Shown here one piece after another: positions 17,213 through 26,815 of a stretch of DNA of 64,000 nucleotides. Under the pieces are notes generated by a model. That model was not told the origin of the DNA. It made no database searches and saw only the letters and a program-made list of their open reading frames with translations. Both the position numbers and the translations under genes were made by a program. This stretch comes from Myxococcales bacterium (GTDB lineage Bacteria; Myxococcota_A; Polyangia; Polyangiales; Ga0077539). Each line of letters opens with the position of its first letter. Positions within the stretch are counted from its first letter, which is position 1. Where the stretch lies: assembly GCA_030652255.1 (NCBI GenBank), contig JAUSAZ010000097.1, forward strand, positions 166,977 through 230,976. Reading direction: 5' to 3'.

Positions 17213-19942
17213 TCAGCCGGTGTTGCGCAGCCCCGCCGCGACGCCGTTGATGGTCAGGAGGATCGCGCGTGCCAGGTCGGGGGGCACCGGCTCACCGCGG
17301 GCGGCGAGGTCCCGCTTGCGCTTGAGCAGGTCGACCTGGAGGAAGCTCAGCGGGTCGACGTAGGGGTTGCGCAGCTCGATCGAGCGGGCGAGCGTCGGGT
17401 TGTGGGCGAGCAGGGTGTCCTGCCCGTAGATGGTGCGGATGGCCCGCGCGGCGCGGCCGTGGTCGAGGGCGATGCGGGTGAACAGCCGCCGGGCCGCGTC
17501 GGGCTCCGGGTGCAGCGAGAGGTACAGCGACGCGACGCCCATGTCCGCGACCGCGAGGGCCACGGCGACGGCGTCGAGGGTGGACTCGAAGAAGGGCCAC
17601 CGCGCGCGCATGCGCCTCGCCTCCTCGACCCCCACGCGCCGGAGCAGCGCCCCGAGCCCGGCGCCCGCGCCGTACCACCCGGGGAGGTTGAGTCGACACT
17701 GCGTCCACGCGAACACCCACGGGATGGCGCGGAGGTCCTCGAGGCGGGTGGAGGTGGTGCGGCGCGCGGGGCGCGACCCGAGGGGCATCGCGCTCAGCTC
17801 CGAGAGCGGCGTGACGGCCTCGAAGAAGGGGATGAAATCGGGGTCGCGCACCAGCGAGCGGTAGGCGTCGAGCGCCGCGTCCGAGGCCACGGAGAAGCGC
17901 TCCTCGTAGCCGACGAGCTCGTCGCCGTCGGGGTACGCGGTGGTGAGCGAAGCGTGCAGCACGCCGCCCGCGATGACCTCAAGGTTGCGCGCGGCGATGT
18001 CCGGGAGGAGGTACTTCCACCCGATGACCTCGCCCTGCTCGGTGAGCTTGAAGCGCCCATCGATGGACCCCGGCGGTAGGCTCTCCACCGCGCGCTGCGC
18101 CGGCCCGCCGCCCCGGCCGATGGACCCGCCGCGGCCGTGGAAGATCTGCAGCCCGACGCCGTGCTCCCGCGCCACCGCCGTGAGCCGCTGCTGCGCGCGG
18201 TAGAGCGCGAACGACGCGGTCAGCATCCCGGCGTCCTTGTTGGAGTCCGAGTAGCCGATCATCACCTCCTGCGCGCCGCCCCGCAGCGCGAGGTAGCGCG
18301 CGTAGGCCGGGTGCGTGACGGCGGCCCGCAGCTCGTCGGCGCTGCGCGTGAGGTCGTCGAGGGTCTCGAAGAGCGGCACCACGGACACCGCCGCGACCCC
18401 GTCCTCGGGTCGGTAGAGCCCCGCGATGCGCGCGAGCACCAGCGCCGCCAGCATGTCGTCGCGCCCGCGGGCCATGCTCATGATGAACGACCCGGCGCCC
18501 CCGTCGCCGGTGAAGGCCCGGATGCGCCCGACGGCCTCCATCGCGCGCATCCCGTCGAGGTCGGGCCGGGCGGGCACCCGCGGCCCGTCGAGCGCGCCCG
18601 CGAGCCGCGCCTTGTCGAGCGCCGCCCCCTCGTCGAGCCAGAGCGCCGAGCGCGCGGCGTCGCGCACCCACGCGGCGGGCACCCGCACGTCGATGCGCGC
18701 GAGGTGGAACCCGAAGACCTCCACCTGGCGCCGCACGCCCGCGACGCGGCGCAGACCCGCCCGGCGCCCGCGGTTGCCGGCGAGCGAGCGCTCGATGACC
18801 GCCAGGTCGCCCGCGAGCTCCGCGGGGCTCGCGTACCCGTGGCCCAGGTCGGGCGGCGTGAGGGTGCGCCCCTCGCGGCGGGCGCCCACCAGGGCGTCGC
18901 GGGTGGCGGTGACCCGCGCCTCCATGAGCGACAACTTGCGCCGGTAGGGCTCGTGGTCCGAGCGCGCGGCGAGCCCCTGCGCGAGCCCGGGCAGCCGGGC
19001 CTCGTCGGCGGCGATGGAGGCGAGCAGCTCGTCCGAGGCCGACACCTCGCGGGTGCTCTGCGAGAGGGCGTCGCCGAGGTGGGTGAGCTCTCGCGCGTGC
19101 AGGGCGAGGGCGCGCGCCGCCTGGCCGAGCGCCGTGTCGACGGCGACGTCGGGCGTCACGTTGGGGTTGCCGTCCATGTCCGCGCCCACCCACGTGCCGA
19201 AGCGCAGAAACGACGGGACGGGCACCGCGTCGCCGTACTCCGCCGCGAGGGCCTCCTCGAGCGCGGCGTAGAAGCCCGGCACCAGGGGGTGCAGCACCTC
19301 CTCCAGGTAGAAGAGGGTGTTCTTCACCTCGTCGCCGACGCGCGGGCGCTCGTGGCGGATCTCGTCGGTCTGCCAGAGCGTCGTGACCTCCTCGCGGATC
19401 GCCGCGTCGACGCCGTCGAGCTCCCGGGGCGTGAGCGTCGCCCCGAGGTCGCGCCGCGTGAGCTCCGCCGCGAGGCGCCGGTGCTTCTCGAGCACGGTGC
19501 GGCGCTGCGCCTCCGTCGGGTGCGCCGTGAACACCAGCTCCAGGCTCGCGCGCGCCAGGAGCGCTTCGAGCGCGGGCCGCGGCGTGGTCGCCGAGAGGCC
19601 CCGGAGCGTGTCGGCGAGGGAGCCGGGCTGCGCGGTCGAGGCGCGGGCGTGCTCGCGCCGGCGGCGCACGCGGTGGTGCTGCTCGGCGAGGTTCACGAGC
19701 TGGAAGTAGTGGGCGAAGGCGCGTGCGACGTTTTCGGCCGCGGGCAGGTCGAGGGCGGCGAGCCGCGCGTGCAGGGCCTCCGTCGCCGCGCGCCGCCGGG
19801 ACGAGCGCCGCGCCTTGGCCAGCGCCCGGACCTCCTCCACCACCGCGAGCAGCTCGGGGCTCTCCTGCTCGACGAGGGTGTCGCCCAGCACGCGACCGAG
19901 GTAGGTGACATCGCGGCGGAGCGCGTCGGTGGGGTCGGTCAT
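17213..19942 (-). CDS. ppc: Phosphoenolpyruvate carboxylase
   Basis: A 909-residue enzyme that carboxylates phosphoenolpyruvate to oxaloacetate, refilling the TCA cycle. Catalytic blocks are intact: VFTAHPTEAQRRT with His141 (the E. coli His138 equivalent), GADMDGNPNVTPD, EVMIGYSDSNKDAG, and the glycine-rich FHGRGGSIGRGGGP. The chain ends in the conserved R-N-T-G. Length is normal for the bacterial enzyme. The ATG at 19942 follows a GGGAGGA ribosome site; the frame is open further upstream, but that stretch lies in the intergenic region shared with the divergent PP2C gene. Confidence 0.98.
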   Translation of the reverse strand: MTDPTDALRRDVTYLGRVLGDTLVEQESPELLAVVEEVRALAKARRSSRRRAATEALHARLAALDLPAAENVARAFAHYFQLVNLAEQHHRVRRRREHARASTAQPGSLADTLRGLSATTPRPALEALLARASLELVFTAHPTEAQRRTVLEKHRRLAAELTRRDLGATLTPRELDGVDAAIREEVTTLWQTDEIRHERPRVGDEVKNTLFYLEEVLHPLVPGFYAALEEALAAEYGDAVPVPSFLRFGTWVGADMDGNPNVTPDVAVDTALGQAARALALHARELTHLGDALSQSTREVSASDELLASIAADEARLPGLAQGLAARSDHEPYRRKLSLMEARVTATRDALVGARREGRTLTPPDLGHGYASPAELAGDLAVIERSLAGNRGRRAGLRRVAGVRRQVEVFGFHLARIDVRVPAAWVRDAARSALWLDEGAALDKARLAGALDGPRVPARPDLDGMRAMEAVGRIRAFTGDGGAGSFIMSMARGRDDMLAALVLARIAGLYRPEDGVAAVSVVPLFETLDDLTRSADELRAAVTHPAYARYLALRGGAQEVMIGYSDSNKDAGMLTASFALYRAQQRLTAVAREHGVGLQIFHGRGGSIGRGGGPAQRAVESLPPGSIDGRFKLTEQGEVIGWKYLLPDIAARNLEVIAGGVLHASLTTAYPDGDELVGYEERFSVASDAALDAYRSLVRDPDFIPFFEAVTPLSELSAMPLGSRPARRTTSTRLEDLRAIPWVFAWTQCRLNLPGWYGAGAGLGALLRRVGVEEARRMRARWPFFESTLDAVAVALAVADMGVASLYLSLHPEPDAARRLFTRIALDHGRAARAIRTIYGQDTLLAHNPTLARSIELRNPYVDPLSFLQVDLLKRKRDLAARGEPVPPDLARAILLTINGVAAGLRNTG

Positions 19943-20018
19943 GCGGACAGCTTCCTCCCGCGACGCCCCCGGCGCTACGCTGCTTCGCGGACACGGAGCG
20001 CGGGGGATCAACGTTGCC

Positions 20019-20048
20019 TTGACCCGTCGCGCGGGCCCCGCGTACGGT
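20019..20048 (+). promoter_or_regulatory. Possible sigma-70-type promoter of the PP2C gene
   Basis: TTGACC (20019-20024) and TACGGT (20043-20048) are 18 bp apart, about 45 nt before the PP2C ATG, in the divergent spacer shared with ppc. The -35 matches well and the -10 poorly, so confidence is modest. Confidence 0.35.
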
Positions 20049-20093
20049 TGAAACTCCCGCGAGAGTACGCGGAACGATGCCGAGGGATACGGG

Positions 20094-20807
20094 ATGAAGC
20101 TCGCCGCCGCAGGCCTGTCCGACGTCGGACAGGAACGAGACCACAACGAGGACTCCTACGCGGTGGAGGAGCCGCTCGGCTTGTTCATCGTGGCCGACGG
20201 GATGGGCGGGCACCTCGCGGGCGAGGTCGCGAGCGCCATGGCCATCTCGACGGTCATCGAGCACCTCCAGCAGAACACCGGGGGCGACCGGGTGGCGGCC
20301 CTCGCCGAGGCCACGAAGCTGGCCAACACCCGGGTCATCGAGGAGGGCACCCGCAACCGCAAGCGCCGCGGCATGGGCAGCACCTTCGTGGCGTTGATCC
20401 GCGACGGCGAGGCCGTGGGCGTCGTGCACGTGGGCGACTCCCGCTGCTACCGCTACCGCCACAGCGTGCTCGAGCGCCTCACCCGCGACCACTCGCTCAT
20501 CGAGGAGTACGCGGGCGACGACCCCATCGCGCGCGCCGCGCTCGGCAACTACTCCAACATGATCACCCGGGCCATCGGCACGGGCGCCGAGGTCGAGCCC
20601 GAGGTGCGGCGCGAGAAGCTGCAGGTTGGCGACACCTACCTGCTGTGCTCCGACGGCCTCTGCGGCGTCGTGAAGGACGCAGACATCGCGCGCGTGATCG
20701 CCAAGGGCCCCGACCTCATCGAGCGCGCCAAGGAGCTCGTGCAGATCGCCAACGAGCACGGCGGCCCGGACAACATCTCGGTCGTGCTGGTCCGCGTCGA
20801 TCCGTGA
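20094..20807 (+). CDS. PP2C-type Ser/Thr protein phosphatase
   Basis: A 237-residue phosphatase of the PPM/PP2C family, close to the bacterial Stp/PrpC form that consists of the catalytic domain only. Metal-binding acids lie in DHNEDSYAV (Asp20) and VADGMGGHLAGE (Asp35, Gly36), with further blocks GMGSTFVAL, VGDSRCYRYR, LLCSDGLCGV and GGPDNISVVLV. It removes phosphate from targets of Hanks-type kinases, two of which are encoded in this window, though neither is adjacent. It begins with MKLAAAGLSDVGQ, where the family usually starts. The stop overlaps the GTG of the DUF2079 gene by 4 nt. Confidence 0.95.
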   Translation: MKLAAAGLSDVGQERDHNEDSYAVEEPLGLFIVADGMGGHLAGEVASAMAISTVIEHLQQNTGGDRVAALAEATKLANTRVIEEGTRNRKRRGMGSTFVALIRDGEAVGVVHVGDSRCYRYRHSVLERLTRDHSLIEEYAGDDPIARAALGNYSNMITRAIGTGAEVEPEVRREKLQVGDTYLLCSDGLCGVVKDADIARVIAKGPDLIERAKELVQIANEHGGPDNISVVLVRVDP

Positions 20808-23215
20808 AGGGGTCCGATCCGGCCGCCCTCGCGGCGCCGTCGCAGTCACCCTCCGTCGCCCTCCTGGGCGCTGCGGTCGCGCTCTCCGTCGCGGTCGGCT
20901 ACGCGGTCGGCGTCGCCCTCGCGGGGCTGCCCCTCGACGCGTTCCACCTCTGGGACGCCCTCTCCCGCGGCTCCTTCCTCGCGCACCCGCCGCTGCGCTT
21001 CATCGCCTCCTGCGCGCCGCCCTTCGCCCTCGCGCTGCTGCTCTCGCTCCGGGTGCTGCGCGCCGCGCCCGCGGGCCCATCCCCCTTCGCGTCGCCGTGG
21101 CGCCGACTCGCCGTCACCCTCGGGCCGCTGCTGCTCTCACCCTTCGTCCTCACGCAGGACGACACCCTCCGGCGCCCCGCGCTGCTGGCCCTCTGCTTCG
21201 GCGCCGCGGTCGCCGCTGCGGCCTGGCTCGCGCCCGTCCCAACCCGGGACGACGCGCCGCCGGGGCCCTGGTGGCGGGAGCACGCCCCGGTGCTCGCGAT
21301 CATCGCCGGGCACGCGGTGCTCTTCTCCGCCCTCGCCATCATCCGCGACCGCGCGGTGTGGTCGGCCTCCGTCGACCTCGGCATCTTCAAGGAGGCGCTC
21401 TGGAACACCCTCCACGGGCGCGTGATGTTCTCGCCCACCGTGGGCTACAGCTTCCTCGGCGAGCACTTCTCCCCCGTGCTCTTCCTGCTCGTGCCCTTCT
21501 ACGCGCTCTCGCCCACCAGCGAGTGCCTGCTGGTCATCCAGACCGTCGCCGTGTCCGTCGCCGCCTGGCCCGTGTACCTCGTCGCGCGCGACCTCGGCCT
21601 GCGCCGCCTCACGGCCACCCTGCTCGCGGGCGCCATGCTCGCGAGCCCGCCGCTGCACACCGCCCTCCTCTACGACTTCCACATGGACCTCCTCGCGGCC
21701 CCGGCGCTCGCGTGGCTCGTCCTCGCGCTCTCGCGCCGCCGCTTCGGCCAGGCCTTCGTCGCCGTCGCCCTCCTGGTGAGCGTCAAGGAGGACATGTTCA
21801 TCCCCGCGGTGGGCGCCCTCCTCGCGTGCGCCCTGCCGGGCACCGCGCGCGACCGGAGGTGGTCCGCCGCGCTCGGCGCGCTCGCCGTCGGGTGGTGCCT
21901 CCTCGCGATGGCCGTGCTGCTCAAGCGCTTCGGCCCGCCGCCCGGCGTGCCCGTCTACATGAGCGACGGGGCCGAGCCGCAGGGGTACAAGTTCCTTCGG
22001 AACTTCAGGCACCTCGCGGGGCCGGGCGGGCCGCTCGGGCACCTCCTCGGGCAGCCCGTGCGCTACGTCCTCTGGGCCTTCTCCGACGCCCGCCTCACGA
22101 CCTTCATCACCCTCCTCACGCCCGTGGGCTTCGCCTCGCTGCTCGCCGGCTGGCGCATCACCCTCCTGATGCCCCTCGGCATCATCCTGCTCTCGGACAA
22201 TCCCGAGATCGTCGCGCTCCGCTACCACTACAGCGCCATCCAGCACCCCGGCGTGTACCTCGCCGCCGCCTTCGGCCTCGCGGCCCTCGTCGCCCGCGCG
22301 CGCGACCCGCGCCGCACCGAAGGGGCCGCCGCCGCGTACGTGCTCGTCGCCTCGATGATGCTGGTCGCCACGCACCCGTCGAGCATGGCCGCGCGCACCC
22401 ACCCCACCGACACCCGCGCCATCACGCCGCACACCCGCACCGTCGACCGCATCGCCGCGCTCGTCCCCGCGGGCGTGCCGGTGAGCTCCTCCACCTGGAT
22501 CGGCCCGCGCTTCTCCAACCGCCCCTGGGGCGCCCTCTTCCCCAACGGGCTCGACCGCGCCGAGTGGGTGGTGGTCGACCTCCAGCGCCCGGCGTGGCCC
22601 GCGTCCGTCGAGCAGCGCGACAGCACGCTGCTGCACCTGATGCGCACCGGCTTCGGCGCCGCGGCGGTGAGCGACGGGGTGATCGCCCTCCAGCGCGGGC
22701 GCTCGCAGCAGGGCAACCCCGAGGCGGTGCGGCAGCTCTTCGTGCACCGTCGCTACGAGGTCGAGGGCACCGAGCAGACGGAGTTCACCAACTGCTCGGT
22801 GGCCGACGCGCGCGCCAGCGACGGGCGGGCGAGGGTGGTCTCGCCCGACGACCCGCGGCCGGCGGGGTGGATGGTCTTCGGGCCCTTCATCCGCCTGCCC
22901 GCGGGGCGCTACCAGGTGACCTTCCGCCTGCGCGCGCGGCGGGCGGGCGCGGCGCGCGACGAGATCGGCCTGGTCGACGTCTTCCACCAGCCCGGCGTGA
23001 CGCTCGCGCGGCGCGAGCTCGTGCCGTCGATGTTTCCGACCGGCGAGTGGCGCGACGTGACCCTGGACTTCTCCATCGAAGACCCGGGCGGCGCGGGAGG
23101 GCTGGAGTTCCGGGTGCGCACCGAGCGCAACTGGGAGCTCGGCGCGGACGTCATCTCGCTGAGCCCCGCGGAGGACGAGGCGGGCGTCGTGCGCGCCTTC
23201 ATCCTGGGCCGCTGA
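20804..23215 (+). CDS. DUF2079 polytopic membrane protein
   Basis: An 803-residue membrane protein with about twelve hydrophobic segments and a C-terminal beta-rich soluble domain (from about residue 640). The signature of DUF2079 is visible at 191-224: VDLGIFKEALWNTLHG followed by LGEHFSPVLF. The family is related to GT-C glycosyltransferases but no reaction is established. The GTG at 20804 makes a GTGA overlap with the phosphatase, so the two are cotranscribed; the phosphatase could act on an unrelated target. The frame is open for more than 2 kb upstream through phosphatase and antisense ppc sequence, which is not coding in this frame. Confidence 0.85.
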   Translation: MKGSDPAALAAPSQSPSVALLGAAVALSVAVGYAVGVALAGLPLDAFHLWDALSRGSFLAHPPLRFIASCAPPFALALLLSLRVLRAAPAGPSPFASPWRRLAVTLGPLLLSPFVLTQDDTLRRPALLALCFGAAVAAAAWLAPVPTRDDAPPGPWWREHAPVLAIIAGHAVLFSALAIIRDRAVWSASVDLGIFKEALWNTLHGRVMFSPTVGYSFLGEHFSPVLFLLVPFYALSPTSECLLVIQTVAVSVAAWPVYLVARDLGLRRLTATLLAGAMLASPPLHTALLYDFHMDLLAAPALAWLVLALSRRRFGQAFVAVALLVSVKEDMFIPAVGALLACALPGTARDRRWSAALGALAVGWCLLAMAVLLKRFGPPPGVPVYMSDGAEPQGYKFLRNFRHLAGPGGPLGHLLGQPVRYVLWAFSDARLTTFITLLTPVGFASLLAGWRITLLMPLGIILLSDNPEIVALRYHYSAIQHPGVYLAAAFGLAALVARARDPRRTEGAAAAYVLVASMMLVATHPSSMAARTHPTDTRAITPHTRTVDRIAALVPAGVPVSSSTWIGPRFSNRPWGALFPNGLDRAEWVVVDLQRPAWPASVEQRDSTLLHLMRTGFGAAAVSDGVIALQRGRSQQGNPEAVRQLFVHRRYEVEGTEQTEFTNCSVADARASDGRARVVSPDDPRPAGWMVFGPFIRLPAGRYQVTFRLRARRAGAARDEIGLVDVFHQPGVTLARRELVPSMFPTGEWRDVTLDFSIEDPGGAGGLEFRVRTERNWELGADVISLSPAEDEAGVVRAFILGR

Positions 23216-23332
23216 GCGCACGGACCCTGCGCGGCCGCGGGTGGCAGGCCGGATTCTCTGCTACCTGTTGGCCCGGCGCAGGCGTCCGATCGCGGAGCCT
23301 GAAGCCCTCCCCCCCCCTCACGGAGTCACGTC

Positions 23333-23716
23333 ATGTCGTTGTCGCATCGCCTCGCCGTCGTCGCCCTCACCTCCGTCCTCGCGGCGTGCCAGCGCGAGGC
23401 CGCGCATCGACCGCCGTCGCCGGGGCCGAGCGCCGTAACCGCCCCGGCCGACGGTCGGGTGGAGGTCCGCGTCGACGATCAGGGCTATCACCCGGCGACC
23501 ATCCGGGCGGCCGCGGGGCGCGCGCTCACCCTGGTCTTCCGCCGCGCCGACGCGCTCAACTGCGGGGAGAAGGTGAAGTTCCCTTCGATGGGCAACCTCG
23601 AGCGCGACCTGCCGGTGGGTCAGGCCGTCGAGGTCGCGGTGACGGTGCCCGCGTCGGGAGAGCTCGCGTTCACCTGCGGCATGGGCATGTACCGCGGCAC
23701 CGTGGTGGCGCAGTAG
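23333..23716 (+). CDS. Cupredoxin-like copper-binding lipoprotein
   Basis: A 127-residue predicted lipoprotein (L-A-A-C, Cys19) consisting of a signal, a Pro-rich linker and one cupredoxin domain of the type found in PF13473. Likely metal ligands are Cys77 in NCGEKVKFPS and C115-G-M-G-M119 near the end; the spacing C-x-x-x-V-x-F-P ... C-G-M-G-M is diagnostic for this group. It would bind copper at the cell surface or in the periplasm, in copper tolerance or electron transfer. It stands alone: the preceding gene ends 117 nt away and the next is convergent, separated by a strong hairpin. Confidence 0.83.
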   Translation: MSLSHRLAVVALTSVLAACQREAAHRPPSPGPSAVTAPADGRVEVRVDDQGYHPATIRAAAGRALTLVFRRADALNCGEKVKFPSMGNLERDLPVGQAVEVAVTVPASGELAFTCGMGMYRGTVVAQ

Positions 23717-23717
23717 G

Positions 23718-23745
23718 CCGTCGGCGCCGCGCTGGGCGCCGACGG
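23718..23745. terminator. Bidirectional hairpin between the cupredoxin and TRAP genes
   Basis: Two nucleotides or fewer after the cupredoxin stop, a perfect 11-bp stem (CCGTCGGCGCC with its complement) with a 6-nt loop spans 23718-23745. It lies between two convergent genes, so it could stop transcription from both sides. There is no T-run. Confidence 0.6.
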
Positions 23746-23787
23746 GCTGCGGATGGTGTCGGGGAGGGGATCGGAGGGGGAGGGCGG

Positions 23788-26661
23788 TCAGTCGACGGCG
23801 GGGGCGGCGTCGGCCGTGACGGCGGCGTCGCCTGCGGGCACGGCCGGGTCGGGCACGGCCGGGTCGGGCGCGGCGGCGGGCTCTCCGCCGTCGGTGTCTT
23901 CGGCGGGCGTGCAGCGTCGGGTGAAGTCGTCGAAGGACTCGTCCTCGCCGGGCGTGTCGCAGTTGCCCGCCGGGGGCAGCGCGGGCTCCCCGGGCGCCGG
24001 GGCGGCCGCGCCCGGCGTGGTGCCCGCGTTGGGCGCCGCGATGGGCGCCGTGGCGACCGTCGAGCGCGGGATGGTGAAGGTCGTGAGCGCGGGCACGTAG
24101 GTCACGATCATCAGCGCGCCGATGAAGAGCGCGATGAAGGGCAGGACCATCTTGTAGAGGTCGGGCACCGGGCGGTTGAAGCGGAAGCCCGCGATGAAGA
24201 GGTTGAGCCCCATCGGCGGCATCAGGTACCCGATCTCCAGGTTCATCAGGAAGACGATGCCCAGGTGGTACGGGTTGATGTTGAAGTGGAGCGCGATGCC
24301 CGCGATGAGCGGCACGACCACGACGATGGCCGAGAAGATGTCCATCAACATCCCGATCAACAGCAGGAAGAAGTTGAGCGCGATGAGGAAGGACAGCTTG
24401 GAGTCGATGAGCCCGCCGGCGCTCTGGTGGTTCTGCCCGAGGATGTCGACGGCCTCGCGGCAGGTGCCGATGGAGTCCGCGTGGGCGTGCATGTACGCGA
24501 GCGCGGGCGGCCCGCAGGTGAGCCACTCGAAGAGCCGGTCGGCGATCTGCGCCTGCACGAAGTAGCCGACGAGCACGGTCGCCGCGCAGAGCTTCACGAA
24601 GATGGCGCCCACGAGCACCATGGACTCCGGGATGATCCGGGGGAGGTCGTCCTTGATGGTGAGGTCGCGGTAGACGAAGACCTCCATCACGACGACGTAG
24701 AAGGCCGTGAAGGCCGCCGCCTGGGAGGGGTTGAAGATGCCCTTCACGAGGCCGGTGAGGAGGAACACCGGGAGGATGAGCTCCCACTTGGCCTCCCAGA
24801 GCGCGGCCTTGGCCTCGGCCCAGTCGAAGCGCGAGCGCGGCACCTTCGAGATGACGCCGACGATCACGCAGTAGACGATCACGATGCCGATGGCGACGAG
24901 CCCCGGCACGAGGCCCACCACCAGGAACTTCTGCAGCTCCAGGCGCTCCTGGCCCGGCGCGGGCTCCTGGAGGCCGGCGACGATGCCGTACACGATGAGC
25001 GGCAGGCACGGGGGCACGGTGATGCCCAGCGCGCCGCCCGCGGTGACGAGCCCGAGGGAGAACTTCTCGGGGTACTTGTCGCGCAGCAGCGCCGGCACGA
25101 GCAGGCCGCCGACGGCCACGATGGTGATGCCCGACGCGCCCGAGAAGATGGTGAAGAAGGCCGAGGCGAAGACGCACACGACGGCGAGGCCGCCGGGCAT
25201 CCAGCCGAGGAGGGCGCGGGAGACGCGCACGAGCCGCTGGGGCATGCGCGACTCGGACATGATGTAGCCCGCGAGGGTGAAGAGGGGGATGGTCGCCAGC
25301 ACGCTCATGCGGGCGAAGTGGTTGCCGAGGATGTCCTCGACGGAGTTGCCGAACGCGTTGGCGTGGCGGCTCACGTCGGGGTCCACCAGGAAGAACTTCA
25401 CGAAGAGGAAGAGCCCCATGCCGCCGAGGAAGCTGAAGAGCGGCGCACCGAGCAGGGCCATCACCGCAAAGAACGCGATGCCCGCCGTGATGGGGATGGT
25501 CGCGATGTGGGGCACGAGCCCGTAGCGCATCACCGCGAGGATGGAGAGCACCAGCACCGCGGCGATGGCGAAGTGCTGCGGGGCGCCCTGCACGGGCTCG
25601 TAGGGGTCGGAGTACGGCGGCTCGTAGGAGCCCGTGGTGCGCTTGCGGTTGATGAGCGGCACCACCAGCGTGACGGCCGCGAGCAGGCACATCCCGAGCA
25701 CGGGCTTGACGATGGTCGAGCCCGCGACGACGGCGATGAGGCCGACGAGCGCGGCCAGGGCGATGCCGATCTCCGTGGCGTCGGCGCGGTCGACCGCGGG
25801 CGGGAGCTTCGCCTCCTCGACGCTGGCGCCCTCGTGCGCGGCGGCGACCGGGTCGCCCATGGGCGTGGCGCGCCTCTCCGGGGCCTTGTAGTTGGCCAGG
25901 CCCGCGACGAACTCGTGGAACCCGTGCAGCGCGAGCCGCAGGCCGATGAAGAGGAAGCCCGCGGGGATGACGTACTGGTACTCGAAGGACTGGTCGATCG
26001 GGCTGGAGACCCCGTTGCGACGGTTCTCCTCCAGCGTGCGGATGACCTGGTGCGAGGCCTCCATGAGGGAGCCGTAGACGCCCTGGGCGAGCGCAAAGGC
26101 CACGAAGGCCCCCATGGTGGCCGACACGCCGACCACGATCCGGCGGCCGCGGTCGGGCAGCAGGCGCGAGAGGGCGTCGATGGCCAGGTGCTTGCGGCCG
26201 CGGGTGGCGAAGCTCGCGCCGAGGAAGGCCGCCCAGATGGTGCCGTGCAGCAGCACGTCCGACGCGATGGGGAGCACCGCGCGCATCAGCCACTCGGTGG
26301 CCGCGCCGAGCACGATGGCCGCCGGCGCGAACATCGCGATGGCCTGGTTGACCGCCGCGCGGCGCGGGAGGTCCTTGCCGAGCAGGCGCTTGACGAGCCC
26401 CTCCGCGGGCGCCGGCTCGGTGGGCGCGCCCGAGAGCTTGAGCCCCACGAGCATCAGCCACAGCGCGGCGCAGAGGCCGATGCGCGCCACCAGGTGCCAG
26501 TTCTGGATCACCCGGAAGGCGGACTCGGAGACCGCGGCGAACAACATGAAGACGACGATGACGAGGCTGAGCGCGCTCTCCGCCAGCAACACGCCCCGAT
26601 CGAGGCGGTCGAGAGGTCGGAGAAACGGCGCGGGCTTCGCGGTCGGTGCGGCACCTGCCAT
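23788..26661 (-). CDS. Fused TRAP transporter permease (DctQ-DctM)
   Basis: A 957-residue membrane protein joining a small DctQ-like N-terminal part (about 1-230) to a long DctM-like large permease (about 330-880) of the tripartite ATP-independent periplasmic family, which imports organic acids using ion gradients. DctM-like features include the repeated membrane pattern, ALLGAPLFSFLGG, SGASGITIVAVGG and PPCLPLIVYG. The tail after the last helix (about 890-957) is Pro/Ala/Asp-rich and unlike typical DctM. No DctP-type solute receptor gene is nearby, so it must be encoded elsewhere or be a different protein. The ATG at 26661 follows GGGAGAAAG; an in-frame ATG at 26736 would add 25 hydrophilic residues. 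The divergent neighbour is the ArsR-methyltransferase gene. Confidence 0.88.
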   Translation of the reverse strand: MAGAAPTAKPAPFLRPLDRLDRGVLLAESALSLVIVVFMLFAAVSESAFRVIQNWHLVARIGLCAALWLMLVGLKLSGAPTEPAPAEGLVKRLLGKDLPRRAAVNQAIAMFAPAAIVLGAATEWLMRAVLPIASDVLLHGTIWAAFLGASFATRGRKHLAIDALSRLLPDRGRRIVVGVSATMGAFVAFALAQGVYGSLMEASHQVIRTLEENRRNGVSSPIDQSFEYQYVIPAGFLFIGLRLALHGFHEFVAGLANYKAPERRATPMGDPVAAAHEGASVEEAKLPPAVDRADATEIGIALAALVGLIAVVAGSTIVKPVLGMCLLAAVTLVVPLINRKRTTGSYEPPYSDPYEPVQGAPQHFAIAAVLVLSILAVMRYGLVPHIATIPITAGIAFFAVMALLGAPLFSFLGGMGLFLFVKFFLVDPDVSRHANAFGNSVEDILGNHFARMSVLATIPLFTLAGYIMSESRMPQRLVRVSRALLGWMPGGLAVVCVFASAFFTIFSGASGITIVAVGGLLVPALLRDKYPEKFSLGLVTAGGALGITVPPCLPLIVYGIVAGLQEPAPGQERLELQKFLVVGLVPGLVAIGIVIVYCVIVGVISKVPRSRFDWAEAKAALWEAKWELILPVFLLTGLVKGIFNPSQAAAFTAFYVVVMEVFVYRDLTIKDDLPRIIPESMVLVGAIFVKLCAATVLVGYFVQAQIADRLFEWLTCGPPALAYMHAHADSIGTCREAVDILGQNHQSAGGLIDSKLSFLIALNFFLLLIGMLMDIFSAIVVVVPLIAGIALHFNINPYHLGIVFLMNLEIGYLMPPMGLNLFIAGFRFNRPVPDLYKMVLPFIALFIGALMIVTYVPALTTFTIPRSTVATAPIAAPNAGTTPGAAAPAPGEPALPPAGNCDTPGEDESFDDFTRRCTPAEDTDGGEPAAAPDPAVPDPAVPAGDAAVTADAAPAVD

Positions 26662-26786
26662 GGTCTGAGCTTTCTCCCTATGTGGCCCGGCCCGAACGCC
26701 GGACGGGCGCGACTCTAGGGGCAAACCTTCGGGCATCGCCAGCGCCGACGCGTCTCGCCCCCGCGATCGGAATCATCCCCCCCCGC

Positions 26787-26815
26787 TTGCAAACATTCCT
26801 ATGGACGTATATAGG
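26787..26815 (+). promoter_or_regulatory. Sigma-70-like promoter of the ArsR-methyltransferase/ahcY operon
   Basis: TTGCAA (26787-26792) and TATAGG (26810-26815), 17 bp apart, sit in an unusually A+T-rich patch. The start of transcription would be near 26822, only a few nt before the ATG at 26825, so the mRNA would be almost leaderless. CCTAT/ATAGG (26798-26802 and 26811-26815) forms an imperfect inverted repeat over the -10 region, a possible site for the regulator itself. Confidence 0.6.

Noticed and set aside
18137..23215. Open frame of 1692 codons on the plus strand over ppc
   Set aside because: Its first 2.6 kb are antisense to ppc and out of frame with PP2C; only the DUF2079 part from 20804 has a real family signature.
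21097..26718. Open frame of 1873 codons on the plus strand
   Set aside because: It runs out of frame through the DUF2079 gene and antisense to the TRAP permease; composition is Arg/His/Asp/Gly-rich without any motif.
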